DNA from: Streptomyces sp. NBC_00425
Lineage (GTDB): Bacteria; Actinomycetota; Actinomycetes; Streptomycetales; Streptomycetaceae
Reading direction: 5' to 3'
Length of the DNA stretch: 64,000 nucleotides
NCBI RefSeq assembly: GCF_036030735.1
Contig: NZ_CP107928.1
Location: forward strand, 4,092,001-4,156,000
This document shows, piece after piece, positions 38,854 to 47,424 of this stretch. The notes beneath the pieces were generated by a model. It had not been told where the DNA came from and did no database searches. It saw only the letters and a program-made list of their open reading frames with translations. A program made the position numbers and the translations under genes. Numbering within the stretch: the stretch's first letter is position 1; every line of letters begins with the position of its first letter.

Positions 38854-41430
38854 TCAGCCGGTGTACTGGTAGGTGGCCGCCGCCTGCTCGTACAGCCGCG
38901 TGACCTCGTCCCGTTCGGCTTCCGGCCCTCTGACCTGGACGACGTGGTACCGCCCGGCGATCAGGATCGCGAGGTTGCGGACGTACAGCTTGCGACCGTC
39001 GCCGTCGGTCCAGGTGAACTGGCCCTCGGCCATGGTCCGCGTGCCCACGGTCGTCGTGCGCAGCCCGGACGCCGTCGCCCAACTGGAGGCGCGGTACGGC
39101 TGGAGCTCGCTCTCCTTCTCCCGCTGGTAGACCATCGGGTCGCTGCCGTTCCCGGACGTGCTGTCCCGCCCCGGCACGACGATCAGCTCGAAGTCGCCGT
39201 GCCCGTAGCGGACCTGACCCCGGCCGTTCTTCGGCGTGCGTGACCAGCCGTTCGCCACGGCGATCTGGAAGCCCGCCCCGTCCTTGCGGAGGGTGAAGCC
39301 GTCGGCGACGCCCGCTCCGGACCCATCGGTCTGGGTCGCCTGTGCCGACGAGGACGACGGGGATCCGGAGACGCCGTCGGCCGGCGCGGTCTGGTCGGGC
39401 CGGGGTTCGCTGCTGGCGTGGGGAGCCTGGCCGGCCGGCGTCCCGGTGGCCCCGGCCCGTCGCCCGCCGTCCGTGCCGGCGGCGTCGTCCTCGCCGGCCT
39501 TGGGCATGAACAGCATGGCGTAGGCGATCGCCGCCGCCAGCACCAGCAGGACCAGCACGACCAGGGTGCGGCCCAGGCTGCGGGGCGAGCGGTCCGGCTC
39601 GGAACGGCCCCGCTTGTGCCGTCCGTGCGACGCGGGCAGTCCGGCGCGCCGTCGGCGTACCAGTTCGCCCTTGCGGCGGACGATCGGCAGGCGGCGCGGA
39701 TCGGCGGGCGGCGCGACGACGACGTGCGTGCCCGCCTCGGGCTCCGGCGCGGACCGCACCAGCGAGCGCAGCCAGCCCCGCAATTCCTCGAAGTCGGGGC
39801 GGTCGGTGGGGTCCTGGCGCAGCAGCGACTCCACGACCGGCCGCAGCGGTCCGCACTCCTCGGCGAAGGCGGGCGGCTCGGCGCACACCATCTGCACCAG
39901 CTCGGCCGTCGACTCCTCCGGGTACGGCGCGTGGCCCTGGACGGACCTGAAGAGCAGCGCACCGAGCGCCCACAGATCGGTGGCGGGACCGATCGGGGCG
40001 GCCAGCTGCCAGTTCTCGTGGACCGGCCCGGCCTGCTCGGGCGCCCACCGCTCGGTGACGGGCCCGACGACGGCCATGCGTGCCTGCCGGGCCCGCTCGG
40101 CCGCCAGCGCGGTGGCGGGGCCGCGCCCGGCGCCCGCGCCGGACGCCGCGGTCGGCGGCCCGTCCCAGCGGGCGCCGGTACGCGCCTCGCCCGCCGGGCC
40201 GCCCGGCGTCGCCTGCGGGCCCTGCCCGGAGTGGGGGGCGAGCGATGCGTGCGTCTGCTGAGGGGTGCCGTACCGCGCGGGACCGGGCACGGGCGCGCCC
40301 TGTACGCCGTAGGGGTCGGCGATCTGTCCGGGAGGGCTGCCGCCCAGGGCCGCGGGTTCGCCGTCGGACGGGGTGCGGGCGCCGGGCAGCGCCGCGCGGC
40401 CGTTCTGCTGCGCCTCCTGGGCCTCCTGCACGCGGGCCGCGGCCCGTGCCCCGGCGCGGTACGCGGCGATCGCCCCGGCCCGCGCGGCCCGGATGTCCCC
40501 GCCGGTCTCCACGGGGGCTCTGCGCGCCACGGCGCCGGAGGCCCCGCCCACGTCGGAGGGCTCGCCGGCCGGCACCGGCCGTGCGCCGGACGCCCGCGCC
40601 TCTATGGCGGCCCGCCGAGCGGCCTCGGCGTCCACCGCCCCGGTCCGGGGCATGCCGGGGCCCCTGCCGACTCCTGCGCCACCGCCGGGTCCGGCGCTCA
40701 CACCGTGCGGCGGGTGGCCGCCCGTACCCGCGGGCTCGACGGGGGCCGCGCCGCCGCGGGCCTGATCGCCCGCCCGGTCCGTCCCGCCCGTCGTCGTGTT
40801 CTCGGCCGGCACCGGGTCGTACCCGCACAGCGCCTCTTCCGCCGCGCCGACCGCGAGTCCGGTCAGCATGACCCGTCCGTCGTCGCAGACGAGCACCGTG
40901 CGGGCGGTGATGTTCCGGTGCACCCACCCGTGTGCGTGCAGCACCCGCAGCGCCATGAGCACGTCGGAGGCGACCTCGGCCGCCCGGTACGGCGACAGCG
41001 CCTTCTCGGCCAGCAGGGCCGACAGCGGGCGCGCCGCGACCAGTTCGCTCACTATCCACAGCGAGCCGCCCTGGGCGAACACGTCGAAGACCTGGTCGAG
41101 CCGTGGATGGTCGGGGATGCCCGCCGCGGCCTGCGCGGCCTCCATCGCGCGCCGCACGACGGGATCGGCCGGCCGGCGTGTCCCGGACGCCTCGCCGGCG
41201 TTGCGCGTCCCCGGTCGCCGCGCCCCGCGGTCACGGGCGGTGAACCCCTCGGGCAGTCCCTCGGCGTCGAGCACCTCCGCCTCGACGACCTCCGGCAACG
41301 GCACCTGGCGGACCAGGACTTCCTGCCCGCTGTAGGTGTCGAAGGCCCGGCTCTCGTGCTCGTACTCGTCCGACAGCGGCAACGGCAGGCGGTAGCGGTC
41401 GGCGAGTACCCGACCCGCGTAGTCGTCCAC
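38854..41430 (-). CDS. Receptor-type pseudokinase (second of the array)
   Basis: This 858-aa protein starts at GTG 41430 (GGGGGAGG 5 nt upstream; VDDYAGRVLADRYRL). It has kinase architecture but lacks catalytic residues. The Gly-loop is absent, the VAVK Lys position is Arg (EVLVRQVPL), HRD is HRN (171-173), the Asn of the catalytic loop is Thr178, and DFG reads GLA (191-193). About 250 low-complexity Ala/Gly/Pro residues are inserted where the activation segment should be, before RWAPEQ (about 460). The C-lobe, one transmembrane helix (VVLVLLVLAAAIAYAMLF) and the extracellular domain are retained. It is probably a scaffold or allosteric partner of the neighbouring kinases. Confidence 0.88.
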   Translation of the reverse strand: MDDYAGRVLADRYRLPLPLSDEYEHESRAFDTYSGQEVLVRQVPLPEVVEAEVLDAEGLPEGFTARDRGARRPGTRNAGEASGTRRPADPVVRRAMEAAQAAAGIPDHPRLDQVFDVFAQGGSLWIVSELVAARPLSALLAEKALSPYRAAEVASDVLMALRVLHAHGWVHRNITARTVLVCDDGRVMLTGLAVGAAEEALCGYDPVPAENTTTGGTDRAGDQARGGAAPVEPAGTGGHPPHGVSAGPGGGAGVGRGPGMPRTGAVDAEAARRAAIEARASGARPVPAGEPSDVGGASGAVARRAPVETGGDIRAARAGAIAAYRAGARAAARVQEAQEAQQNGRAALPGARTPSDGEPAALGGSPPGQIADPYGVQGAPVPGPARYGTPQQTHASLAPHSGQGPQATPGGPAGEARTGARWDGPPTAASGAGAGRGPATALAAERARQARMAVVGPVTERWAPEQAGPVHENWQLAAPIGPATDLWALGALLFRSVQGHAPYPEESTAELVQMVCAEPPAFAEECGPLRPVVESLLRQDPTDRPDFEELRGWLRSLVRSAPEPEAGTHVVVAPPADPRRLPIVRRKGELVRRRRAGLPASHGRHKRGRSEPDRSPRSLGRTLVVLVLLVLAAAIAYAMLFMPKAGEDDAAGTDGGRRAGATGTPAGQAPHASSEPRPDQTAPADGVSGSPSSSSAQATQTDGSGAGVADGFTLRKDGAGFQIAVANGWSRTPKNGRGQVRYGHGDFELIVVPGRDSTSGNGSDPMVYQREKESELQPYRASSWATASGLRTTTVGTRTMAEGQFTWTDGDGRKLYVRNLAILIAGRYHVVQVRGPEAERDEVTRLYEQAAATYQYTG

Positions 41431-41607
41431 GTTGCCTCCCCCGGCCGCCCGGTCGGTCAATTCCGTTCGCCTTGCGTGCCGTTGCAGCCGAATCCAGCCG
41501 CATTGCTGGATGCGTACGGTCCGCAACCACTCACGATACGTGCCGGAGGCAACCCGCAAAGAGGGGATGCCGGATCTCGCGCCCGGAACCCCGCCCGCCG
41601 ACGGCCG

Positions 41608-43773
41608 CTACTTCTTCGGCGTGAAGGTGTCCGTCAGCGTCGCCCAGGTGGTGGCGCGCAGGTCGGTGCCCCACGCCGCGGCCTTCGCCGTGTACATCAG
41701 CGCGTACCCGAGGCCGTCGTTGACGACGAACCCGCGGTCGACGGCCCGGTAGGCCGTCCCGCCCTCCTTGTAGGTGAACTCCCAGTCGGCCGTGTTCCAG
41801 CCGCGGTAGTTCACCTGCGCTATACGGACCTTCTTGTACTGCGAGCGCACCATGTAGCGCTCCTGGTTCTTCCAGTCCGCCACGGGGCTGCCCTTGGGCG
41901 TGTTCGTCCAGGCGACGAGCAGCTTCTGCCCGCCCGGCCCGGTGAAACGGTCCCCCGCGGCCCCCGTGGTCCGGTACGCCCACCCCGCGGGCAGGCCGAT
42001 CGTGTATCCCTGCGCGCCCCTGTACGTCGTCACCGCTCCGCCGTCCTCGGCGGCGCCGGACCCGGCGCCGCCGGCCGCGGTGGTGTTGCTCGGCGTGGAG
42101 CCGGACGTCCCGGACTGTGCGGGGTCCTTCGAACCCGACCCGTCCTTACGCGTCGCGTCGCCGGTGTCCTCCTTGGTGTCGGAGCCGGCGCTCGCGCTGC
42201 CGCCGGCCGCCGTGGAGGCGCCGCCCTTCGCGCCGCGCGCGGAGTCGTCGCCACCGCCGCCGAGCGTGAGGGCCAGCACGGTGCCGAGCACCGCGAGCGC
42301 CACGACCACGGCAATGATCACGAGCGTCCGCTTCGGCACCACGTCGGTCAGCGGCGCCCTCGGCACGGACCGCGGGGGCAGGTCCGGAGGCGTCATCACA
42401 GGCCACCCCGAACTCCGCCCGGCGCTCTCGCCGTTCCCCCCGGCAGCACTGCCCGGGGCGGACCCGGCGCTCGCGGCGGGGCCCGAGCCGGAACGCGCCG
42501 CCGGCACGGACGCGGACGCCGCTGCCGCCCCGGAACCCGCCGCCGCGCCCGGAGCCGATCGCGTCGCGGGGTTGCCGGACGTCTGGACGGCGGGCGCGGC
42601 AGCAGACGGCGGAGGCGGCACCGTGGGCGACACGGCGGTGGAAGCGGCGCCGGCGTGGTGCGACGCCGCGCCCCCCTTCGGCGCCTCGCCCACGCCGATG
42701 GATCCGGAACCCTCCGTCCCGTTGGCCGACTTGGCGCGGGCCGAGGACGACCGGGTCGCCGCCCCCGCCGCGACCGCGACCTTCCGCACGGACCTGAGCG
42801 CGCCACGCAGCTTCTCGCCGGCCTCGGCGCCCGCCGAACTCCCCCTGCCGCCCGGGCCGTCCGGTGCCACCGGCAGCGGCACGACCTTCGTCGCGTCCGC
42901 CGGCTCGGCGTACCGCGGCTCCGGCGCGTGCAGGACCGCGTTGAGCATCGCCCGCGCACCGGCGTCGTCGAGCCGCCGCGCGGGATCCTTGGTGAGCAGA
43001 CCGTAGATGACGTCCCGCAGGGGACCCGCGTTCTTCGGCTCCTCCAGCTGTTCCGTCATCACCGCCGTGAGCGTCGCGATGGCGGAGCCCTTGTCGTAGG
43101 GGGGCGATCCCTCGACCGACGCGTACAGCAGACCGCCCAGCGACCACAGGTCGGCCGCCGGCCCCGGCTTGTGCCCGCGGGCCCGCTCCGGGGAGATGTA
43201 GGAGGGCGCGCCGACGAGCATGCCGGTGGAGGTGATGGACGGATCGCCCTCGACCTGCGCGATGCCGAAGTCCGTGAGCACGACCCGGCCGTCCTCGGCG
43301 ATCAGCACGTTGGACGGTTTCACGTCCCGGTGCAGGATGCCCTCGCGGTGCGCGGAACGCAGCACGTCGAGGATGGCCAGCCCGACCTCCGCCGCGCGCT
43401 TGGGGTCCAGCACGCCGTCCTCACGGATGACCTCGGCGAGCGACTTGCCCTCGACGAGCTCCATGACGATCCACGGCCGGTCGTCCTCCTCGACCACGTC
43501 GAAGACCGTCACCGCACTGTTGTTGCGGATCCGCGCGATGGCCTTGGCCTCGCGCAACGTCCGCGTGATCAGGCGGCGTTTCTCGTCCTCGTCGATGTTC
43601 CCCGGGAACCGCAGCTCCTTGACGGCGACCGTGCGTCCGAGGGTCTCGTCCTCGGCGCGCCACACCGTCCCCATGCCGCCGCGGCCGAGTACGTCTCCCA
43701 GCCGGTACCGCCCGGCGAGGAGACGTGCGCTCTTGTCCTGACGGGATGCTCCCGCCCGCTCCGCCTCCGACAT
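41608..43773 (-). CDS. Receptor-type Ser/Thr protein kinase (first of the array)
   Basis: This 721-aa protein starts at ATG 43773 (GAGGGGACGC upstream). The kinase domain is complete: GRGGMGTVWRAED, VAVKEL, HRDVKPSNVLI, DFGIAQ and SYISPERA. A 200-residue Ala/Ser/Pro-rich juxtamembrane region, helix LVIIAVVVALAVLGTVLALTL and an extracellular sensor-like domain (YTIGLPAGWAYRTTG...) follow. It is the first gene of the same-strand array. A corresponding multi-kinase cluster in S. coelicolor has, as I recall, been tied to spore-wall synthesis; that link is by analogy only. Confidence 0.93.
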   Translation of the reverse strand: MSEAERAGASRQDKSARLLAGRYRLGDVLGRGGMGTVWRAEDETLGRTVAVKELRFPGNIDEDEKRRLITRTLREAKAIARIRNNSAVTVFDVVEEDDRPWIVMELVEGKSLAEVIREDGVLDPKRAAEVGLAILDVLRSAHREGILHRDVKPSNVLIAEDGRVVLTDFGIAQVEGDPSITSTGMLVGAPSYISPERARGHKPGPAADLWSLGGLLYASVEGSPPYDKGSAIATLTAVMTEQLEEPKNAGPLRDVIYGLLTKDPARRLDDAGARAMLNAVLHAPEPRYAEPADATKVVPLPVAPDGPGGRGSSAGAEAGEKLRGALRSVRKVAVAAGAATRSSSARAKSANGTEGSGSIGVGEAPKGGAASHHAGAASTAVSPTVPPPPSAAAPAVQTSGNPATRSAPGAAAGSGAAAASASVPAARSGSGPAASAGSAPGSAAGGNGESAGRSSGWPVMTPPDLPPRSVPRAPLTDVVPKRTLVIIAVVVALAVLGTVLALTLGGGGDDSARGAKGGASTAAGGSASAGSDTKEDTGDATRKDGSGSKDPAQSGTSGSTPSNTTAAGGAGSGAAEDGGAVTTYRGAQGYTIGLPAGWAYRTTGAAGDRFTGPGGQKLLVAWTNTPKGSPVADWKNQERYMVRSQYKKVRIAQVNYRGWNTADWEFTYKEGGTAYRAVDRGFVVNDGLGYALMYTAKAAAWGTDLRATTWATLTDTFTPKK

Positions 43774-44041
43774 GCGTCCCCTCATGCAACCCGCCCTGAC
43801 AGAGCCTCCATTGTCCCTCACCCGACAAGTGCCCGACGCCCAGGGTGCCCCTCACCGCATCCCGACCGCACCCCAGGAGGGGAGTATTCCGGCCAGAAGG
43901 TGCAGCACGCTCCGGCCAACGCGCCGTTCGAGGGCCGGTCAGGGGGCGCGGACCAGGTGAGGAGTGTGCGCCCCGGGCCTGGATGATGGGTGCGACGAGC
44001 AGCGGGAAATGAGCCGAGGCCGAGGAGAAGGGGGACCCACG

Positions 44042-45085
44042 ATGCCGTCACGTCGAAGCCTGGCGGCCGTACCGGTGGCCCTGGCGCTCCTCGGCCTGTG
44101 CACGACGAGTTCGCAGGCCACCTCCCCTCCGCCCACGGACCTGCTGCTCCCGCTGCTGCTCACCCGGGGCGACGCGCCCGCCGCGGCCCTGCTGGCCCGG
44201 GAGGAGAGCGGCGCCCGCTACGCCGAGGCGGGCCCGGGCATCTCCCGGTCCGACCGCTTCCGGGCCGGCAGCGTCACGAAGAGCTTCCTTGCGACCGTGG
44301 TGCTCCAACTGGCCGAGGAGCACCGGCTCGCGCTGTCCGACACGGTGGAGTCGCATCTGCCGGGACTGGTGCGCGGGGCCGGCAACGACGGGCGCGCGCT
44401 GACCCTTCGTTCCCTGCTCACCCACACCAGCGGCCTGTACGACTACACCCGGGACACCGCGGGCGCCGTACCCCTCACTCCGCTTCAGTCCGTCCGTACC
44501 GCTGTCACCCACCCTCCGGCCGACCTCGGCCGCTTCGCCTACTCCAACACGAACTACGTTCTGCTCGGCCTGGTCGTCGAACAGGTCACCGGCCACTCGT
44601 ACGCCTCGGAGGCCGAGCGGCGGATCATCGCTCCCCTGCGTCTGACGGGCACCTCCTTCCCGGGCTCCCGCGTCTCTCTGCCCTCCCCGCACGGCCGCGC
44701 CTACGACCCGGACGGCGACGACGTCACCGAACTCGACCCGCGGGTGGCCGGAGCCGCGGGCGAGCTGGTGTCGACGCTCGCCGATCTGGACCGCTTCTAC
44801 GCGGCGCTGCTCGGCGGCGAACTGCTGCCCCCGCGCCGGCTGCGCGAGATGCTCGACACCCGTACCGCACACGGCTCGTACGGCATGGGCCTGTTCCCCG
44901 CGAAGCTCCCGTGCGGCGTCACGGTGTGGGGGCACAACGGCCGGATCCCGGGCAGTTACGTGCGCACCGCAGCCACCGTCGACGGCCGGCGTGTCCTCAC
45001 CTTCCGGGTGAACACGACGGCGATCGCAGATCCCGGCCTCGAACCGGCCCTGCTCGCCGCCGAGTTCTGCCCTCGCACCCCGTAG
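44042..45085 (+). CDS. Secreted serine hydrolase, beta-lactamase/DD-peptidase fold
   Basis: This 347-aa exported protein begins at ATG 44042 (GAGGAGAAGGGGG upstream), giving signal peptide MPSRRSLAAVPVALALLGL ending near SSQAT. Active-site motifs are SVTK (Ser77, Lys80), YSN (in FAYSNTNYVLLG) and HNG (WGHNGRIPG) in place of KTG, the pattern of class C beta-lactamase-like D-aminopeptidases, DD-carboxypeptidases and esterases. It likely acts on peptidoglycan stem peptides or small esters outside the cell. It is divergent from the kinase array. Confidence 0.85.
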   Translation: MPSRRSLAAVPVALALLGLCTTSSQATSPPPTDLLLPLLLTRGDAPAAALLAREESGARYAEAGPGISRSDRFRAGSVTKSFLATVVLQLAEEHRLALSDTVESHLPGLVRGAGNDGRALTLRSLLTHTSGLYDYTRDTAGAVPLTPLQSVRTAVTHPPADLGRFAYSNTNYVLLGLVVEQVTGHSYASEAERRIIAPLRLTGTSFPGSRVSLPSPHGRAYDPDGDDVTELDPRVAGAAGELVSTLADLDRFYAALLGGELLPPRRLREMLDTRTAHGSYGMGLFPAKLPCGVTVWGHNGRIPGSYVRTAATVDGRRVLTFRVNTTAIADPGLEPALLAAEFCPRTP

Positions 45086-45205
45086 AACGAGCCGGCACCG
45101 AACAGAGATCCCTCGTAGGGTCACCCGTTCGAGTGAAACGCGGGCAGGGCCCGAACAAACCGGCCGACCGGCCCTGTCTCGGCACGGAAACGGGGCGCCG
45201 GACCT

Positions 45206-45345
45206 CATTCCCGACCGGAGCCGGAGCCGTCGCGTCCCGGAAGGTCGCCGCCCCCATTTCCCAGCGGGAGGCAGAGCCGCCTCGTCACGGAAGGGCACCG
45301 CCCCCATTCCCGACCGGAGGCAGAGCCGTCGCGTCCCGGAGAGGG
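45206..45345. repeat. ~50-bp imperfect tandem repeat, 2.8 copies
   Basis: Units starting cattcccgaccggag recur at 45206, 45256 and 45306 with scattered substitutions. They occupy most of the 338-bp gap between the serine hydrolase and glpD, and no gene is seen there. Confidence 0.8.
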
Positions 45346-45423
45346 CCCGAGCCGCCGCCCCCGAGGAGGCCCGGGCCGTCGTTCTTCCGAGCCGGGCAGG
45401 CCCCCGGGGGCGTCAGCGGGCCG

Positions 45424-47130
45424 TCAGAGGGGCACGATGTCCGGCGCACCCAGTCGCGCCGCGTCCGCCGTCAGGTCGTCGGGCTGACGCTGCGACTCCC
45501 GCTCGGCCTCCACCCGCTTCTGGTAGTGCTCGACCTCGCGCTCGATGTGGTCCTTGTCCCAGCCGAGGACCGGCGCCATGAGCTCGGCGGCCTCCAGGGC
45601 ACTGCGGGTGCCGCGGTCGAAGGTCTCGATGGAGATGCGCGTGCGGCGCGTCAGCGCGTCGTCCAGATGCCGTGCCCCTTCGTGCGAGGCGGCGTACACG
45701 ATCTCGGCGCGCAGGTAGTCGTCGGCGAACTGGAGCGGCTCGCCCAGGGACGGGTCCGCGACGATGAGGTCCAGGATCTCTTCCGCCATCGCCCCGAAGC
45801 GGTTGAGCAGATGCTCCACGCGCACCACGTGCAGGCCGGTCCGCGCCGCGATCCGCGCCCGCGCGTTCCACAGCGCCCGGTAGCCCTCCGCGCCCATCAG
45901 CGGCACGTCCTCCGTGACGCAGTCGGCGACCCGCTGGTCGAGTCCGCGCACCGCCTCGTCGACCGCGTCCTTGGCCATGACCCGGTACGTCGTGTACTTG
46001 CCGCCCGCCACGACCACGAGCCCCGGCACCGGATGCGCGACGGTGTGCTCCCGGGACAGCTTGCTGGTGGCATCGGACTCGCCGGCCAGCAACGGCCGCA
46101 GTCCCGCGTACACACCCTCCACGTCGTCCCTGGTCAGGGGCACCGCGAGCACCGAGTTCACATGCTCGAGGAGGTAGTCGATGTCGGCGCTGGAGGCGGC
46201 CGGGTGCGTCTTGTCGAGGTCCCAGTCGGTGTCGGTGGTGCCGATGATCCAGTGCCGGCCCCAGGGAATGACGAAGAGCACGGACTTCTCGGTGCGCAGG
46301 ATCAGCCCGGAGGAGGAGCTGATGCGGTCCCTCGGCACGACGAGGTGGATGCCCTTGGACGCGCGGACGTGGAACTGCCCCCGCTCGCCCACCATCGCCT
46401 GGGTGTCGTCGGTCCACACACCGGTGGCGTTGACGATCTGCCGGGCGCGGATCTCGTACTCCCCGCCCGCCTCGACGTCCTCCACCCGTGCGCCCACGAC
46501 GCGTTCGCCCTCCCGCAGGAACCCGGTGACGCGCGCGCAGTTGGCCGCCTTCGCCCCGTAGGACGCCGCGGTGCGCACCAGAGTGGCGACGAAACGGGCG
46601 TCGTCCATCTGTGCGTCGTAGTACTGCAGCGCCCCGACCAGGGCGTCCTTCTTCAAGGCCGGTGCCACGCGCAGGGCATGGCGTCGACTCAGGTGACGAT
46701 GGGTCGGCAGCCCGCGACCGTGACCGCGGGCCATGGACATCGCGTCGTACAGGGCGACGCCCGAGCCCGCGTACAGCCGCTCCCAGCCCTTGTGCTGGAG
46801 CGGATACAGGAAGGGCACAGGTTTCACGAGGTGCGGAGCGAGCCGCTCGAGCAGCAGTCCGCGCTCCTTGAGCGCCTCGCGCACCAGCGCGAAGTCGAGC
46901 ATCTCCAGGTAGCGCAGGCCACCGTGGATCAGCTTGCTGGACCTGCTCGACGTGCCCGAGGCCCAGTCGCGTGCTTCGACCAGACCGGTGGACAGGCCGC
47001 GCGTCACGGCGTCCAGAGCCACGCCGGCGCCCACCACACCGGCACCCACCACCAGCACGTCCAGTTCACGCTCGGCCATCGCCGCCAGTGACTCGGCTCG
47101 TTGCGCCGGCCCCAGTGTCGCTGTCCTCAC
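45424..47130 (-). CDS. glpD: Aerobic glycerol-3-phosphate dehydrogenase
   Basis: This 568-aa FAD enzyme oxidises glycerol-3-phosphate to dihydroxyacetone phosphate, passing electrons to menaquinone. FAD-binding VVGAGVVGAG lies near the N-terminus, and SGTSSRSSKLIHGGLRYLE, the family signature, follows. NATGVWTDD, IIGTTDTDWD and VAGGKYTTYR are further conserved blocks, then the C-terminal helical cap with ARHLDDALTRRTRISIE. GTG 47130 has GGGAGG 5 nt upstream (VRTATLGPAQRAESLAAM); no glycerol facilitator or kinase gene is adjacent. It is divergent from the nucleotide-sugar dehydrogenase. Confidence 0.96.
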   Translation of the reverse strand: MRTATLGPAQRAESLAAMAERELDVLVVGAGVVGAGVALDAVTRGLSTGLVEARDWASGTSSRSSKLIHGGLRYLEMLDFALVREALKERGLLLERLAPHLVKPVPFLYPLQHKGWERLYAGSGVALYDAMSMARGHGRGLPTHRHLSRRHALRVAPALKKDALVGALQYYDAQMDDARFVATLVRTAASYGAKAANCARVTGFLREGERVVGARVEDVEAGGEYEIRARQIVNATGVWTDDTQAMVGERGQFHVRASKGIHLVVPRDRISSSSGLILRTEKSVLFVIPWGRHWIIGTTDTDWDLDKTHPAASSADIDYLLEHVNSVLAVPLTRDDVEGVYAGLRPLLAGESDATSKLSREHTVAHPVPGLVVVAGGKYTTYRVMAKDAVDEAVRGLDQRVADCVTEDVPLMGAEGYRALWNARARIAARTGLHVVRVEHLLNRFGAMAEEILDLIVADPSLGEPLQFADDYLRAEIVYAASHEGARHLDDALTRRTRISIETFDRGTRSALEAAELMAPVLGWDKDHIEREVEHYQKRVEAERESQRQPDDLTADAARLGAPDIVPL

Positions 47131-47424
47131 CGCTGCCTCCCGCTGTCGGTCGTGCCGGCCGCGCCCGTCAGGGCGAGACCCCGTCCGTTTCCCCCATGCC
47201 CAGATTCTGACCGCGTTGCGCCACTTCAGCCACCACGAGCCCCAGCCTGTGGACAACTCTCACGGAACCCGACCGTCCCCTCGGGGAACACGGCCGGTCA
47301 ACACAGTCGATCAATCCCACATAACGGTCATATTTACTCCTAGTCTGACATTGCGCTCGCCCATCCTGTCCACCGGGCTTGCGCACCTGTCCCACCTCGG
47401 TTACTGGGAAGGACGGCATACGCC

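Noticed and set aside
38716..41059. A single 1365-aa open frame on the minus strand extending the third kinase through the second kinase gene
   Set aside because: The upstream 780 codons are an out-of-frame shadow of the pseudokinase gene (Arg/Gly/Ala-rich, no domain). The kinase domain begins at SGRYRL near 38690 and has its own start.
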